A stretch of 64,000 nucleotides of DNA from an uncultured Clostridiaceae bacterium (GTDB lineage: Bacteria > Bacillota > Clostridia > TANB77 > CAG-508). Every line of letters starts with the position of its first letter. Within the stretch, counting starts at the first letter, position 1. Shown in pieces: positions 1 to 8,464 of this stretch. Where the stretch lies: the NCBI GenBank assembly GCA_947642455.1, contig CANRSN010000005.1, positions 1 to 64,000 of the forward strand, given 5' to 3'. The notes under the pieces were generated by a model. It had not been told where the DNA came from, did not search any database, and saw nothing but the letters and a program-made list of their open reading frames with translations. The translations under genes and the position numbers were made by a program.

Positions 1-57
1 ATAGTCTTGAAATTTAGTTATATCAAGCTTTTCAAAAAGTTCGACGAAACTTCTTTA

Positions 58-132
58 TGGCTGGGGTAGTAGGATTCGAACCTACGCATCTTCGGGTCAG
101 AGCCGAATGCCTTACCGCTTGGCCACACCCCA
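58..132 (-). tRNA. tRNA-Gln (anticodon CTG)
   Basis: Read on the minus strand, this 75-nt stretch folds as a tRNA. The acceptor stem begins with U (U1-A72, usual for tRNA-Gln). The anticodon stem TTCGG/CCGAA encloses the loop CTCTGAC, giving anticodon CTG, which reads CAG. The T-arm is GTAGG-TTCGAAT-CCTAC and the CCA end is encoded. It stands alone here. A consensus-like promoter lies just upstream at 151-179. Confidence 0.95.
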
Positions 133-150
133 ATATTTTATAACATGTTT

Positions 151-179
151 ATTTTACAACATTTTTTTTTATTGGTCAA
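151..179 (-). promoter_or_regulatory. promoter of tRNA-Gln
   Basis: On the minus strand TTGACC is followed after exactly 17 nt by TAAAAT, ending about 19 nt before the mature tRNA 5' end. This fits a vegetative sigma-A type promoter. It is an inference from spacing and consensus only. Confidence 0.65.
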
Positions 180-208
180 CATTTTTTCTTAAACTTAATG
201 TTTTTAAC

Positions 209-232
209 AGAGACTGGCATCTGCCAGTCTCT
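209..232. terminator. perfect hairpin, possible terminator
   Basis: AGAGACTGGCA and TGCCAGTCTCT form an 11-bp perfect stem with a two-base loop. It sits between the 3' end of the minus-strand gene at 258-551 and the tRNA promoter. The U-tract is poor on both strands, so termination is likely but not certain. Confidence 0.5.
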
Positions 233-257
233 ATTTTATACAATCCTGTTCTATATA

Positions 258-551
258 CTATCCAACTTTTTTGGCTTGTAACTTAAATTCACCCATATTA
301 GTTCTTGCACAAATATTAAGTATATTTCCATTTAATTCTCCTGCTATTTCATATTGAATACTCAAAACATTATTTTTTACATTTCCCTTAAAATAGCATT
401 TATTGCCATTTACCTTACCACCTGTTATATTATTTTTCATTCCCATAACATCAACAACACCTTCTAAGTTATCGCCATTAGTTTTTAACATGATTTTTGC
501 ATTCATATTCCCCATAGGTGTATTTATACTAGTTTCATAAATTCCATCCAT
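258..551 (-). CDS. conserved small protein of unknown function (97 aa)
   Basis: A 97-residue protein, without signal peptide or membrane segment, built of alternating short beta-like stretches (TPMGNMNAKIML, GNKCYFKGNV, NMGEFKLQAKK). The repeating pattern of Gly-Asn turns suggests a small beta-barrel or beta-sandwich. A GTG two codons upstream keeps the frame open, but GGAGG lies 8 nt before the ATG chosen here and only 2 nt before the GTG. It resembles short proteins I have seen in other Clostridia, but I cannot name a family or function. It ends near a hairpin at 209-232 and is probably monocistronic. Confidence 0.75.
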   Translation of the reverse strand: MDGIYETSINTPMGNMNAKIMLKTNGDNLEGVVDVMGMKNNITGGKVNGNKCYFKGNVKNNVLSIQYEIAGELNGNILNICARTNMGEFKLQAKKVG

Positions 552-674
552 TTGCACTACCTCCTATTTAATTATATGCAATATATTAATAATATTGTAT
601 AAAACATCAAATAGAATATAGTTTTATAATAACACTGCAGACAGTATAATACATTTAAAGTTATGTTTTATATA

Positions 675-1253
675 TTAAAATGATATTTTCTCTATTTCTT
701 CTTCTAATTCTTCAAGTGTTTTTACATTATTTATAATAATATCACCATTTTCTTTAAAAAACTCATTAGTATTTTGTGCATTCAATCTCTTTATTGCATC
801 CTCTTGACTAATACCATCTCTTATACATATTCTCTTTATTTGTTCATCTCTTTCAGATATAATTGCTATTACAAAATCACAAATTGAATCTAGACCACTT
901 TCAAACAAAAGTGGAGCATCTATTAATATAATTTGTTTGTGATTCATATTATTTATTTTCTTTTGTATTTCTTGTACAATATAGTCAAATGTACACTTAT
1001 TTAATTGTTCTCTTTTTTTATCATCTTCATATATCATATTAGCTAACTTTTTTCTATTTAAAGCACCATTTTTGTATACAATATCTTCTCCAAAACTATC
1101 TATTATTGAATTTAAATACATTGTACCTTTTTTAGACAATTTTTTTGCTACTTCGTCTGCATCAATTATTTCTGCATCATTATTTTTTACTATAATTTTA
1201 CAAGCCTCTGTTTTCCCTGCTCCTGAACTTCCTGTTACTCCTATTATTTTCAT
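675..1253 (-). CDS. coaE: dephospho-CoA kinase
   Basis: CoaE phosphorylates the 3'-OH of dephospho-CoA with ATP, the last step of coenzyme A synthesis in the cytosol. The N-terminus MKIIGVTGSSGAGKT holds the P-loop at residues 8-15. ADEVAKK and LIDAPLLFESGLD are the usual substrate-binding and lid-side motifs. At 192 aa it has the family length. The frame opens two codons earlier, but GGAGG sits 7 nt before the second ATG, which is used here. It follows tmcAL by 18 nt and is probably co-transcribed with it. Confidence 0.93.
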   Translation of the reverse strand: MKIIGVTGSSGAGKTEACKIIVKNNDAEIIDADEVAKKLSKKGTMYLNSIIDSFGEDIVYKNGALNRKKLANMIYEDDKKREQLNKCTFDYIVQEIQKKINNMNHKQIILIDAPLLFESGLDSICDFVIAIISERDEQIKRICIRDGISQEDAIKRLNAQNTNEFFKENGDIIINNVKTLEELEEEIEKISF

Positions 1254-1271
1254 ATACATTCCTCCATTTAA

Positions 1272-2510
1272 CTACTTCATTACAATTAATTTGTTTGTAT
1301 AGTCTAAATTAGCCCAAGAATCATATTCATAGCCTAAAGTATATATATTTGTTGCTAATATATCTTTTTGTAACATTTCTCCTAATACTTTATTACTATT
1401 TTGATCTACAAATTTTTTAACTGATGTTACCATATTTATTTTTGGATTTATTTTACATATATCTGACAATACTTGTTTTCCTTTATTATTAAAACCTAAA
1501 ACTCTTACATATGGTATTATTTTTTTTGAATTTTGCATATCTTTTTTGGTAATTCCCAGTAAAGCATATAGCAATATTCTTTGAATTCTTGTTTGTGTAT
1601 ATCTTTTAGATTTAATCATATTTATTAAATCTATTATATTATTACAACTATTTGCTGCATTTTGTATTGAATTTTCCAACCCTTCTGTTACATCTGGTAA
1701 ATTTAAAATCTCTTGTAAGCTCATTTTCCTTAATGTATATAGTATCTCTTTTTCATATTTTTCAAGACCAATTACAAAATTACCTCTTTTAACCTCTTCT
1801 TTTAAAAGAAAATATGCGTTTTCTGGCATTACTTTTCTTATTTCTGTATATTCTTCTCTTTTTAATAATTTTCTTATTGCTGTACTACTAGCAAATTCAT
1901 CTACTATTTGTTCATCATTATAATATACATTTTTTCTTTGAACTGCATGTGGCTTTATATCTGATTTTAATCTTCTTAAAGCCTTTAAATACTCTATAGC
2001 TAAAGTATTATTAGAACCAGACAAAATATTTGCATATCTTTTTATGTCATTTAAATACATCATTAAAGCATTTTCTCTCGCTTTTGGGAATGATACTCCT
2101 TTTCCTAACTCATGGTTTAATATTGCACTATATTCTTTTGGTTCATTATATAAAACATTTGCTATATTATTTAATGCTGCTAAATCGTCAGTTTCTGTTC
2201 CAAAAGATAATGTATTTATTATTTTTAATTCATCTAAAATTTTTATAGCACCTTCTGCGAAGTTCTCTGCACTTGATATACTATATATTGTTGGGAGCTC
2301 TATTACTATATCTACCCCATTTTGAAGTGCCATTTGTGTCTTTACCCATTTATTCACAATTGATGTATTCCCTCTTTGTGCAAAATTCCCTGATATTATA
2401 CAAACTACATAATTACTTCCTGTTTGTTTTTTTGCTTCTTGTATATGATACAAATGTCCATTATGAAAAGGATTGTATTCTGCTATTATTCCAAGTACTT
2501 TATTAGCCAT
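1272..2510 (-). CDS. tmcAL: tRNA(Met) cytidine acetate ligase (TmcAL/YlbM)
   Basis: TmcAL activates acetate with ATP and acetylates the wobble cytidine (C34) of elongator tRNA-Met. The N-terminal 23 residues contain GIIAEYNPFHNGHLYHI, with the HxGH nucleotidyltransferase signature at residues 16-19. GNFAQRG, IELP and the ASSTAIRKLL block (ISSTxxR-like) also match this family. The length of 412 aa is typical. It is divergent from rnhA, and the 116-bp gap must hold both promoters. Downstream it runs into coaE. The older name was putative nucleotidyltransferase; the acetate-ligase role is taken from the Bacillus homolog. Confidence 0.9.
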   Translation of the reverse strand: MANKVLGIIAEYNPFHNGHLYHIQEAKKQTGSNYVVCIISGNFAQRGNTSIVNKWVKTQMALQNGVDIVIELPTIYSISSAENFAEGAIKILDELKIINTLSFGTETDDLAALNNIANVLYNEPKEYSAILNHELGKGVSFPKARENALMMYLNDIKRYANILSGSNNTLAIEYLKALRRLKSDIKPHAVQRKNVYYNDEQIVDEFASSTAIRKLLKREEYTEIRKVMPENAYFLLKEEVKRGNFVIGLEKYEKEILYTLRKMSLQEILNLPDVTEGLENSIQNAANSCNNIIDLINMIKSKRYTQTRIQRILLYALLGITKKDMQNSKKIIPYVRVLGFNNKGKQVLSDICKINPKINMVTSVKKFVDQNSNKVLGEMLQKDILATNIYTLGYEYDSWANLDYTNKLIVMK

Positions 2511-2626
2511 AAAAATAAGCTCCCTTCTTATGTATTTATTATTTTTTTGTAAGATATTGTTTAATTTTCTATATATTGATATAATAACATAAAATTTTAA
2601 ATTTTACAATTGAAAGGACAAATATT

Positions 2627-3064
2627 ATGGAAGAAATTATTATTTATAGTGATGGTGCATGTTCTGGAAACCCTGGACCAGGTGGATGGGGAGCTATTTT
2701 GATGTATAAAAATATAAAAAAGGAAATTTCAGGAGGATTAAAAAATACAACTAACAATATAATGGAACTTACTGCTATTATAGAATCTCTAAAATTGGTT
2801 AAATTTCCTTGCAAAATAAATATTTACAGCGATAGTGCTTATGTTGTTAATGGCTTTTTAAAAGGCTGGATTTATAATTGGATAAAAAAAGGTTGGAAAA
2901 CTGCTGATGGTAGTCCTGTTAAAAATAAAGAGCTTTGGCAAGAATTATATAATTTTACCAAAACTCATGATATTACTTTCAACAAAGTAAAAGGTCATAG
3001 TGACAATGAATTTAATAATAGATGTGATGAACTTGCAAGAAATGCCATAGATAATTTAAACTGA
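2627..3064 (+). CDS. rnhA: ribonuclease HI
   Basis: RNase HI cleaves the RNA strand of RNA-DNA hybrids, for example Okazaki primers and R-loops. The 145-residue protein shows the four acidic active-site residues D9, E47, D69 and D134 and the flexible-loop H124 (KGHSDN). The N-terminal block IYSDGACSGNPGPGGWGAIL is diagnostic. The W-rich basic handle region WIYNWIKKGWKT (81-92) is present, as in the E. coli-type enzyme. AAAGGACAAATATT precedes the ATG. A long convergent terminator follows at 3169-3224. Confidence 0.96.
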   Translation: MEEIIIYSDGACSGNPGPGGWGAILMYKNIKKEISGGLKNTTNNIMELTAIIESLKLVKFPCKINIYSDSAYVVNGFLKGWIYNWIKKGWKTADGSPVKNKELWQELYNFTKTHDITFNKVKGHSDNEFNNRCDELARNAIDNLN

Positions 3065-3168
3065 AGAACAAAAAAGTATGACTAAAACAGAGGCTACTGA
3101 AAAAGTAATATGTTTCAAAAATGCCAATCCACTTTTGTATAAAAATCAAACCAATTTGTATAACAAAA

Positions 3169-3224
3169 GAGGCATGAAAAGTACTCTAAAATTTCTTGAC
3201 ATTTTAGAGTATTTTTCATGCCTC
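3169..3224. terminator. bidirectional terminator between rnhA and rpiA
   Basis: A 24-bp nearly perfect inverted repeat: GAGGCATGAAAA at one end returns as TTTTCATGCCTC at the other, with an inner ACTCTAAAAT/ATTTTAGAGT stem and an 8-nt loop. It lies between two convergent genes, so it can serve both strands. Confidence 0.85.
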
Positions 3225-3226
3225 GT

Positions 3227-3904
3227 CTAACTTATTATTTCATACTCATAACCTATAAAAAGCCCATTATCAAGTACACCATCAATTTCATTAATTTTAT
3301 CTTCATAATCTGATTCAATTTTATCAAACCAGCTATGCAGAATTGCTTTTCCGTTATCTGTAATAAATACATCATTTTCATTAATCTTAGACATTTTCAC
3401 ATCTACACTTCTAGCTCCCAATTTCAAAAGAGCATTTTTTACAGTTTCAATTTTTTCAACATCACATTCTACTGGTACTGGATGTGCTTCTCCTAACCTT
3501 TCTACAAATTTGCTACTATCTACTAATATGTAATTTTCTTTAGAATTTTTCAAATTTAGTTTTTCTCTATAAAGAGCTGCTCCCATACCTTTTATCATCC
3601 ATTTACTGCTATCAATTTCATCTGCTCCATCAAAACACCAATCAGGTTTTTCTTCTTTTATACTACTCTTTTCTATATTTAATTCATCGCATAATTCTTC
3701 AATTATCTTTGATGTTGGAATAGCTTTTATTTTTAAGCCTTCTTGTTTCACTCTTTTATTAATTTCTAATATTGTCATATATGATGTACTTCCTGAACCA
3801 AACCCTATAATGTCTCCATCTTTTACCCTTTTAGCTATTTTAGCTCCTATCTTCTTTTTCTCATCTTTATTTTCAATATTATCTTTCCAATCAAATTCTT
3901 TCAT
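3227..3904 (-). CDS. rpiA: ribose-5-phosphate isomerase A
   Basis: RpiA interconverts ribose 5-phosphate and ribulose 5-phosphate in the pentose phosphate pathway. The 225-residue protein carries GFGSGST (34-40, phosphate loop), FDGADEID (catalytic acid region) and KGMGAALYREK, where most homologs have a glycine-rich GGGA(A/L)xxREK. PVEC and DNGLF follow in order. Clostridia often use RpiB, so an RpiA is worth noting. It is separated from rnhA by a shared terminator. The next gene upstream (FtsX-like permease) is 46 bp away. Confidence 0.92.
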   Translation of the reverse strand: MKEFDWKDNIENKDEKKKIGAKIAKRVKDGDIIGFGSGSTSYMTILEINKRVKQEGLKIKAIPTSKIIEELCDELNIEKSSIKEEKPDWCFDGADEIDSSKWMIKGMGAALYREKLNLKNSKENYILVDSSKFVERLGEAHPVPVECDVEKIETVKNALLKLGARSVDVKMSKINENDVFITDNGKAILHSWFDKIESDYEDKINEIDGVLDNGLFIGYEYEIIS

Positions 3905-3950
3905 ATCTTTTCCTTTTATATTATTTTTTGTAATTATACCTTTTTTGTTT

Positions 3951-6900
3951 TTATTCTACACTTTTTAAACTTTCAATCATATTAATTTTCTTCAATGCAA
4001 AATAAGTAACCACATTCACAACCATAGTAAATCCCCAAGTTATTAATATAGAATATATATAACTTGTAACATTTATTTGAGTACTAAATTTTAGTATATT
4101 AAGTTCACAAGTCCCTAGCACAAATGAATTTAAAAAGTATCCTCCTATTAATCCTAAAATAATACCTATGAATGTAAGTAATACTGTCTCTCTAGTCACA
4201 TATGAATATACTTCTTTATCATAAAATCCTAATACTTTAATAGTTGCTAGTTCTCTTATTCTTTCACTCATATTAACATTTGCCAAATTATAGAGTACAA
4301 CAAAAGCAAGTAAACCAGCAGAAATAATTAAAATAACAACAACATAATTTAAAGAACCCATCATATCGCTCATCAATCCAGATATTGTATCTGTTCTCGT
4401 TATTGAAGCTACTTCACCTTTAAGTAAAATCTGTTTTGCCATATTATCTATTTGTTGATTATCTATTCCTTGTTTATTAATAACATATATCGAATTTGTT
4501 TCATACAAATTACATATTTCGCCAATACTCTCACCATTGTTACTTTTTTCTTCTTTATATAATTTTTCATATGTGTTTCTAGTCATATACACATAATGAG
4601 AAATATAATTTTCTACAATTGAACCTATTTCTACAGACTTCATATTGTCATCATTATCTTTCAGAGTAATACTATCTCCAGCTTTTACATCTAATAACTC
4701 TGCAACTTTTTGTGTTATATACACTTGCCCATCTTGCAGTTCTACATTTCCCTTAGATTTTATGTCTAATATATTTATAGCTTCTGATATTTCTTCTTTA
4801 TTTTTAGGAATTATTATCTGTACATCTTCTTGTTTTCTATTATTTAATAAACTTCCTGACATAGAATATACTTCTACGATATTTTCTATTTGAGTATTAT
4901 CTTTTAATTCTTTTACAAATTTTTCTTTTTGGTCTTCATCAAGACTTGTTTTTAATATTATTTGCATATCATATTTATTTATTCTTTCATATTGATCTTC
5001 AAGTATTCTTGATATTGAGTCTTTTATTCCAAAACCTGTAAGTATTAATGCTGTACAACCACAAATTCCAAAAATAGTCATTAAAAATCTTTTCTTATAT
5101 CTAAAAATATTTCTTATTGTTACTTTCCTTGAAAAACTTAGCCTTTTCCATATAAATGGAATTTTCTCTAGTAATACTCTTTTACCCATTTTAGGTGCTT
5201 TTGGTCTCATAAGTTCAGATGGATTGTATTTTAATTCTCTTAATACAGTTATACTTGTTGCTCCAATTATACAAATACTAATTAAACCTATACCTATACT
5301 TCCATATAATGTATTAAAATTAATTATAAATTCGTCTATTGTATACATCATGCTATACATCATCCAAACTACATTTGGTAATAATATAAAACCTATGCAC
5401 ATACCAGATATTCCACCAATTATACAAGCTAAACTTGCATATATAAGATATTTACTTGCAATTTGAAGTTTGTTATACCCCAATGCCTTAAGTGTTCCTA
5501 TTTGAACTCTTTGTTCTTCTACCATTCTTGTCATAGATGTTAATGATATTAGTGTTGCAACTATAAAGAAAACTATTGGAAACACTGTTGCAATATTTGT
5601 GACATTTTCTGTATCTTGAATATAACTATTATAACTTATGTTTGCTGTTCTATCTAAAATATACCACTTAGGACTTTCTATTTCTGAAATTTTTTGTTTT
5701 GCATCTATTAATTTAGTTTCTGCATCTTGTATTTTATCTTCAAACTCTTTTTTATTAGTTGCCAATTGGCTTTCTGCTTCTTGCAATTCCTCTTTTGCAG
5801 TAGAAATTTTTCTTTGTGCTATATCTAATTGTTCATATGTTGTATTTTTATTCTGTTGCAACTTTCTTTCATTTGTTTGAATCTCCTGTTTTACAACACT
5901 TAGTTGTTTTTGTGCATTCTGTAATTGTTTTTCACCTTCATTTATTTTTGTTTCAATTTGACTTATACCATTTTCCAAAGTTGCCCTATTTGTTTGTAAT
6001 GCTTTCAAATTTTCTTCTATAATTAATTTTTGTTGTTCTAATTTTTCCTTTTCTTCTTCTGTTATATTTTGATTATTTATACTTTGTATAATTTGATTAT
6101 ATTGTATTTGTAATTTGGATATATTATTATTTACCGTATCTAAGTTAGTTTGAAGTTCCTTTTTTGTACTTTGTGCAATTGCAAATTCCTTTTCCGCTTC
6201 TTGCTTTTTTTGTTCAAATTCTTTTTCACTTATATTAAGTTGTTGCTTTGCCAAAGTTATTTGCTCTTGAGCCCTAGCAAATTCTTTATTTGCTTTTTCT
6301 CTATTTGTTTTTATTGTACTCTCATTTTTATTAATTTCATCTTTTCCATTTTTAATTTTTTCCTCTGCATCTTTAATTTTCTTTTCTGCTTCTGCTTTTT
6401 CAGTATCAAATTCATTCTGAGCAGTATTTAATTTTTCTGTTGCTTCATTTAATAGTGTATCATATCTTACTTTTTGTCTTTCTTCTTTTATATTTTCAAT
6501 TCTATTTTTTATTTTTTCTATATAATCTTCATATTCTTTAGTTGATGTTTTTATTTTTTCTTTTACTGTAATATATATTTCAGTATATATGTCAGAATCA
6601 AAATTATCTTTATTACAAAATATTAAATAATCTACCTTTCCAGAACCTAACTTACTTGTTCCCTTATCTCTTGATATATATAATGGGCTTTTCATTGTTC
6701 CAACAATTTGCATTTCATTTTGTTTTATCATTTTGTTATCATCTGTCTCATTTATTTGAATAGTATCTCCAATTTTCTTTCCTGTTCTTATTAATAAACT
6801 TTCTTCTACTAAACATTCATTTGTGTTTTCTGGAATTTTACCATCTTTTAATATAACTTGATTTACATTATCTTGTGAGATAAGTTTTGCTACTGACTCT

Positions 6901-7199
6901 GTATTTTCTATGTTTAGTATTACATCTTTACTATAGTTTCCATATGCTTTACTTACACCCTCAATGTTTTCAAGTTCTACTAAGTCTTCATTTGTAAGTC
7001 CTAAAGTAGATATAACTTCTATATCATAAACATTTTGTTTATAATAAAAATTATCTATTGTATCCACCATGTCTGGGCTTGACGCCTTTAACCCTGCAAA
7101 AAAACCTACTCCTAAAAACGCCATTAACAGTATTGATAAAAATCTTTTATATGTATTTTTTATTTCTTTTACACTATCTTTTATTAAGGCTTTTTTCAC
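3951..7199 (-). CDS. FtsX-like ABC transporter permease with long periplasmic-side coiled coil
   Basis: A large membrane subunit (1082 aa) of an ABC transporter of the MacB/FtsX type. One N-terminal membrane segment (FLSILLMAFLGVGFFAGL) leads into an extracellular domain. Then comes an unusually long Lys/Glu/Gln-rich coiled coil of about 290 residues, ending near the PKWYILDR motif. Two FtsX cores follow (TLKALGY and TIKVLGF motifs), each with three membrane helices, and a second extracellular domain lies between them. The frame opens 12 codons earlier at a GTG inside a dispersed repeat. I chose the GTG at 7197-7199, which has AAAGGG 7 nt before it and gives the usual family start, KKALIKDSVKEIK. 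The matching ATPase lies directly upstream (7347-8048). Substrate unknown. Confidence 0.85.
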   Translation of the reverse strand: MKKALIKDSVKEIKNTYKRFLSILLMAFLGVGFFAGLKASSPDMVDTIDNFYYKQNVYDIEVISTLGLTNEDLVELENIEGVSKAYGNYSKDVILNIENTESVAKLISQDNVNQVILKDGKIPENTNECLVEESLLIRTGKKIGDTIQINETDDNKMIKQNEMQIVGTMKSPLYISRDKGTSKLGSGKVDYLIFCNKDNFDSDIYTEIYITVKEKIKTSTKEYEDYIEKIKNRIENIKEERQKVRYDTLLNEATEKLNTAQNEFDTEKAEAEKKIKDAEEKIKNGKDEINKNESTIKTNREKANKEFARAQEQITLAKQQLNISEKEFEQKKQEAEKEFAIAQSTKKELQTNLDTVNNNISKLQIQYNQIIQSINNQNITEEEKEKLEQQKLIIEENLKALQTNRATLENGISQIETKINEGEKQLQNAQKQLSVVKQEIQTNERKLQQNKNTTYEQLDIAQRKISTAKEELQEAESQLATNKKEFEDKIQDAETKLIDAKQKISEIESPKWYILDRTANISYNSYIQDTENVTNIATVFPIVFFIVATLISLTSMTRMVEEQRVQIGTLKALGYNKLQIASKYLIYASLACIIGGISGMCIGFILLPNVVWMMYSMMYTIDEFIINFNTLYGSIGIGLISICIIGATSITVLRELKYNPSELMRPKAPKMGKRVLLEKIPFIWKRLSFSRKVTIRNIFRYKKRFLMTIFGICGCTALILTGFGIKDSISRILEDQYERINKYDMQIILKTSLDEDQKEKFVKELKDNTQIENIVEVYSMSGSLLNNRKQEDVQIIIPKNKEEISEAINILDIKSKGNVELQDGQVYITQKVAELLDVKAGDSITLKDNDDNMKSVEIGSIVENYISHYVYMTRNTYEKLYKEEKSNNGESIGEICNLYETNSIYVINKQGIDNQQIDNMAKQILLKGEVASITRTDTISGLMSDMMGSLNYVVVILIISAGLLAFVVLYNLANVNMSERIRELATIKVLGFYDKEVYSYVTRETVLLTFIGIILGLIGGYFLNSFVLGTCELNILKFSTQINVTSYIYSILITWGFTMVVNVVTYFALKKINMIESLKSVE

Positions 7200-7226
7200 T
7201 CTTTTTCCCTTTCTTATATCTTTTCT

Positions 7227-7261
7227 ATAATTCACAGTTCAATTTCTATTTAGGTACTATA
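7227..7261. repeat. fragment of dispersed repeat (aattcacag type)
   Basis: About 33 nt here match 51533-51565 with four differences, sharing AATTCACAG and AATTTCTATTTAGGTA. Both lie in gaps before or after genes. It is one arm of the palindrome family described at 8120-8348 and elsewhere. Its left end overlaps the false upstream start of the permease gene. Confidence 0.65.
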
Positions 7262-7346
7262 CTGTAACTCTACAATTACAACCCTATACTCTATTTAAGC
7301 AATATATTATTTATATTGTGTAACATTTTTTACTATCAATTTAAAT

Positions 7347-8048
7347 TTACCATTCTATTTCTTCTATTGGCTTTGGGTTTTCATTTATTTCTATATTTTG
7401 AGCCGTTCCATTTTTAAAATGAATTACTTTATCTGCCATTGGAGATATTGCAGTATTATGAGTTATTATTATAACTGTCATTTTTTCTTTTCTACATGTA
7501 TCTTGCAATAATTTTAAAATTTGTTTTCCTGTTTTATAGTCTAATGCCCCTGTAGGTTCATCACATAATAATAATTTTGGATTTTTTGCAATTGCTCTTG
7601 CTATTGCAACTCTTTGCTGTTCTCCACCTGACAATTGAGATGGAAAATTTTTTTCTCTTTCTTCTAGTCCTACTTTTTTCATAACCAAATGTGGTTGTAG
7701 CGAATTTTTACATATTTGAGTTGCTAACTCCACATTTTCTATTGCTGTTAAGTTTTGAACTAAATTGTAAAACTGAAATACAAAACCTATATCTTCTCTT
7801 CTATATTTTATTAATTCCTTATTTTTTAATTTGCTAACACTTTTTCCTGCCACTATTACTTCTCCAGAGGTAACATTGTCCATTCCCCCTAATATATTTA
7901 ATGCTGTTGTTTTCCCTGCTCCACTTGGTCCTACTATTACTACTAACTCTCCTTCTTCAATTTTAAAATTTGTATTATCTAATGCTTTTATTACTATTTC
8001 GCCCATTTTGTATTCTTTTATAACATCTTTAAATTCAATATATGACAT
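7347..8048 (-). CDS. ABC transporter ATP-binding protein (MacB/LolD type)
   Basis: Energises the neighbouring FtsX-like permease. The 233-residue protein has Walker [10 protein letters not shown] (40-48), Q-loop FVFQFYNLV, signature [14 protein letters not shown], Walker [13 protein letters not shown] and H-loop ITHN. The FYNLV and LDYKTG features are typical of the LolD/MacB/YtrE class. A longer frame starts five codons upstream, but AAAGGA lies 6 nt before the ATG used here. It precedes the permease by 147 bp, a gap holding an AT-rich stretch and a repeat fragment. The likely role is export or mechanotransmission at the envelope; the substrate cannot be told. Confidence 0.9.
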   Translation of the reverse strand: MSYIEFKDVIKEYKMGEIVIKALDNTNFKIEEGELVVIVGPSGAGKTTALNILGGMDNVTSGEVIVAGKSVSKLKNKELIKYRREDIGFVFQFYNLVQNLTAIENVELATQICKNSLQPHLVMKKVGLEEREKNFPSQLSGGEQQRVAIARAIAKNPKLLLCDEPTGALDYKTGKQILKLLQDTCRKEKMTVIIITHNTAISPMADKVIHFKNGTAQNIEINENPKPIEEIEW

Positions 8049-8119
8049 ATTTATTCCTTTCACATTTTTATTACTATATTTATATCATAATTTAATTTAA
8101 AAAACAATAGTAACAAATT

Positions 8120-8348
8120 TTAAGTTTCGGCATTTTTTTAATAGCAAGTTTTAGGCTATATTTAGTAAAATTTACACAGAATATTAATATTTACTTTTGA
8201 GAAGTTCTGCGCAGGGAAGCTCCTAGAGTGGACATGACCCAGAGCGATTGGCGAAGCCAGTAAAGAACTTTGAAAAAATAAATATTAATATTTGTGTATA
8301 GTATAAATTAAAGCCTAAAACTTGCTATTAAAAAATACCTAAACTTAA
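8120..8348. repeat. palindromic mobile-like element with structured core (copy 1)
   Basis: The 8049-8464 gap between divergent genes is mostly this 229-bp element. The outer arms pair (left 8120-8157 with right 8311-8348: TTAAGTTT, TAGCAAGTTTTAGGCT and complements). The centre (about 8201-8270) is GC-richer and nearly identical to 11251-11321 and 59000-59070: GCGCAGGGAAGCTCC, then GTGGACATGACCC, then CGAAGCCAGTAA. The core is closed by AAGTTCT/AGAACTT. No transposase is inside. The same arms, reversed and without the core, occur at 26052-26177. The element forms part of the tyrS upstream region. Confidence 0.85.
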
Positions 8349-8464
8349 ATAACAAGTAGTTACAAATATTATTTAATTTTTTATCAAATTTATTGGATTT
8401 TCTCCACATCTATGTTAAAATATAAAATATTACTTACAAATAAAACATGAAAGGGATGATATTT

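Noticed and set aside
6150..6431. Phe/Leu/Cys-rich frame opposite the permease coiled coil
   Set aside because: Antisense of Lys/Glu codons; no independent signals.
8201..8270. c-di-GMP riboswitch, hammerhead or other known RNA at the repeat core
   Set aside because: The needed conserved bases (GNRA-receptor pair, CUGAUGA and GAAA) are absent.
8349..8464. T-box leader for tyrS
   Set aside because: No AGGGTGGNACCGCG-like antiterminator sequence and no terminator before the gene; only AT-rich sequence after the palindromic element.
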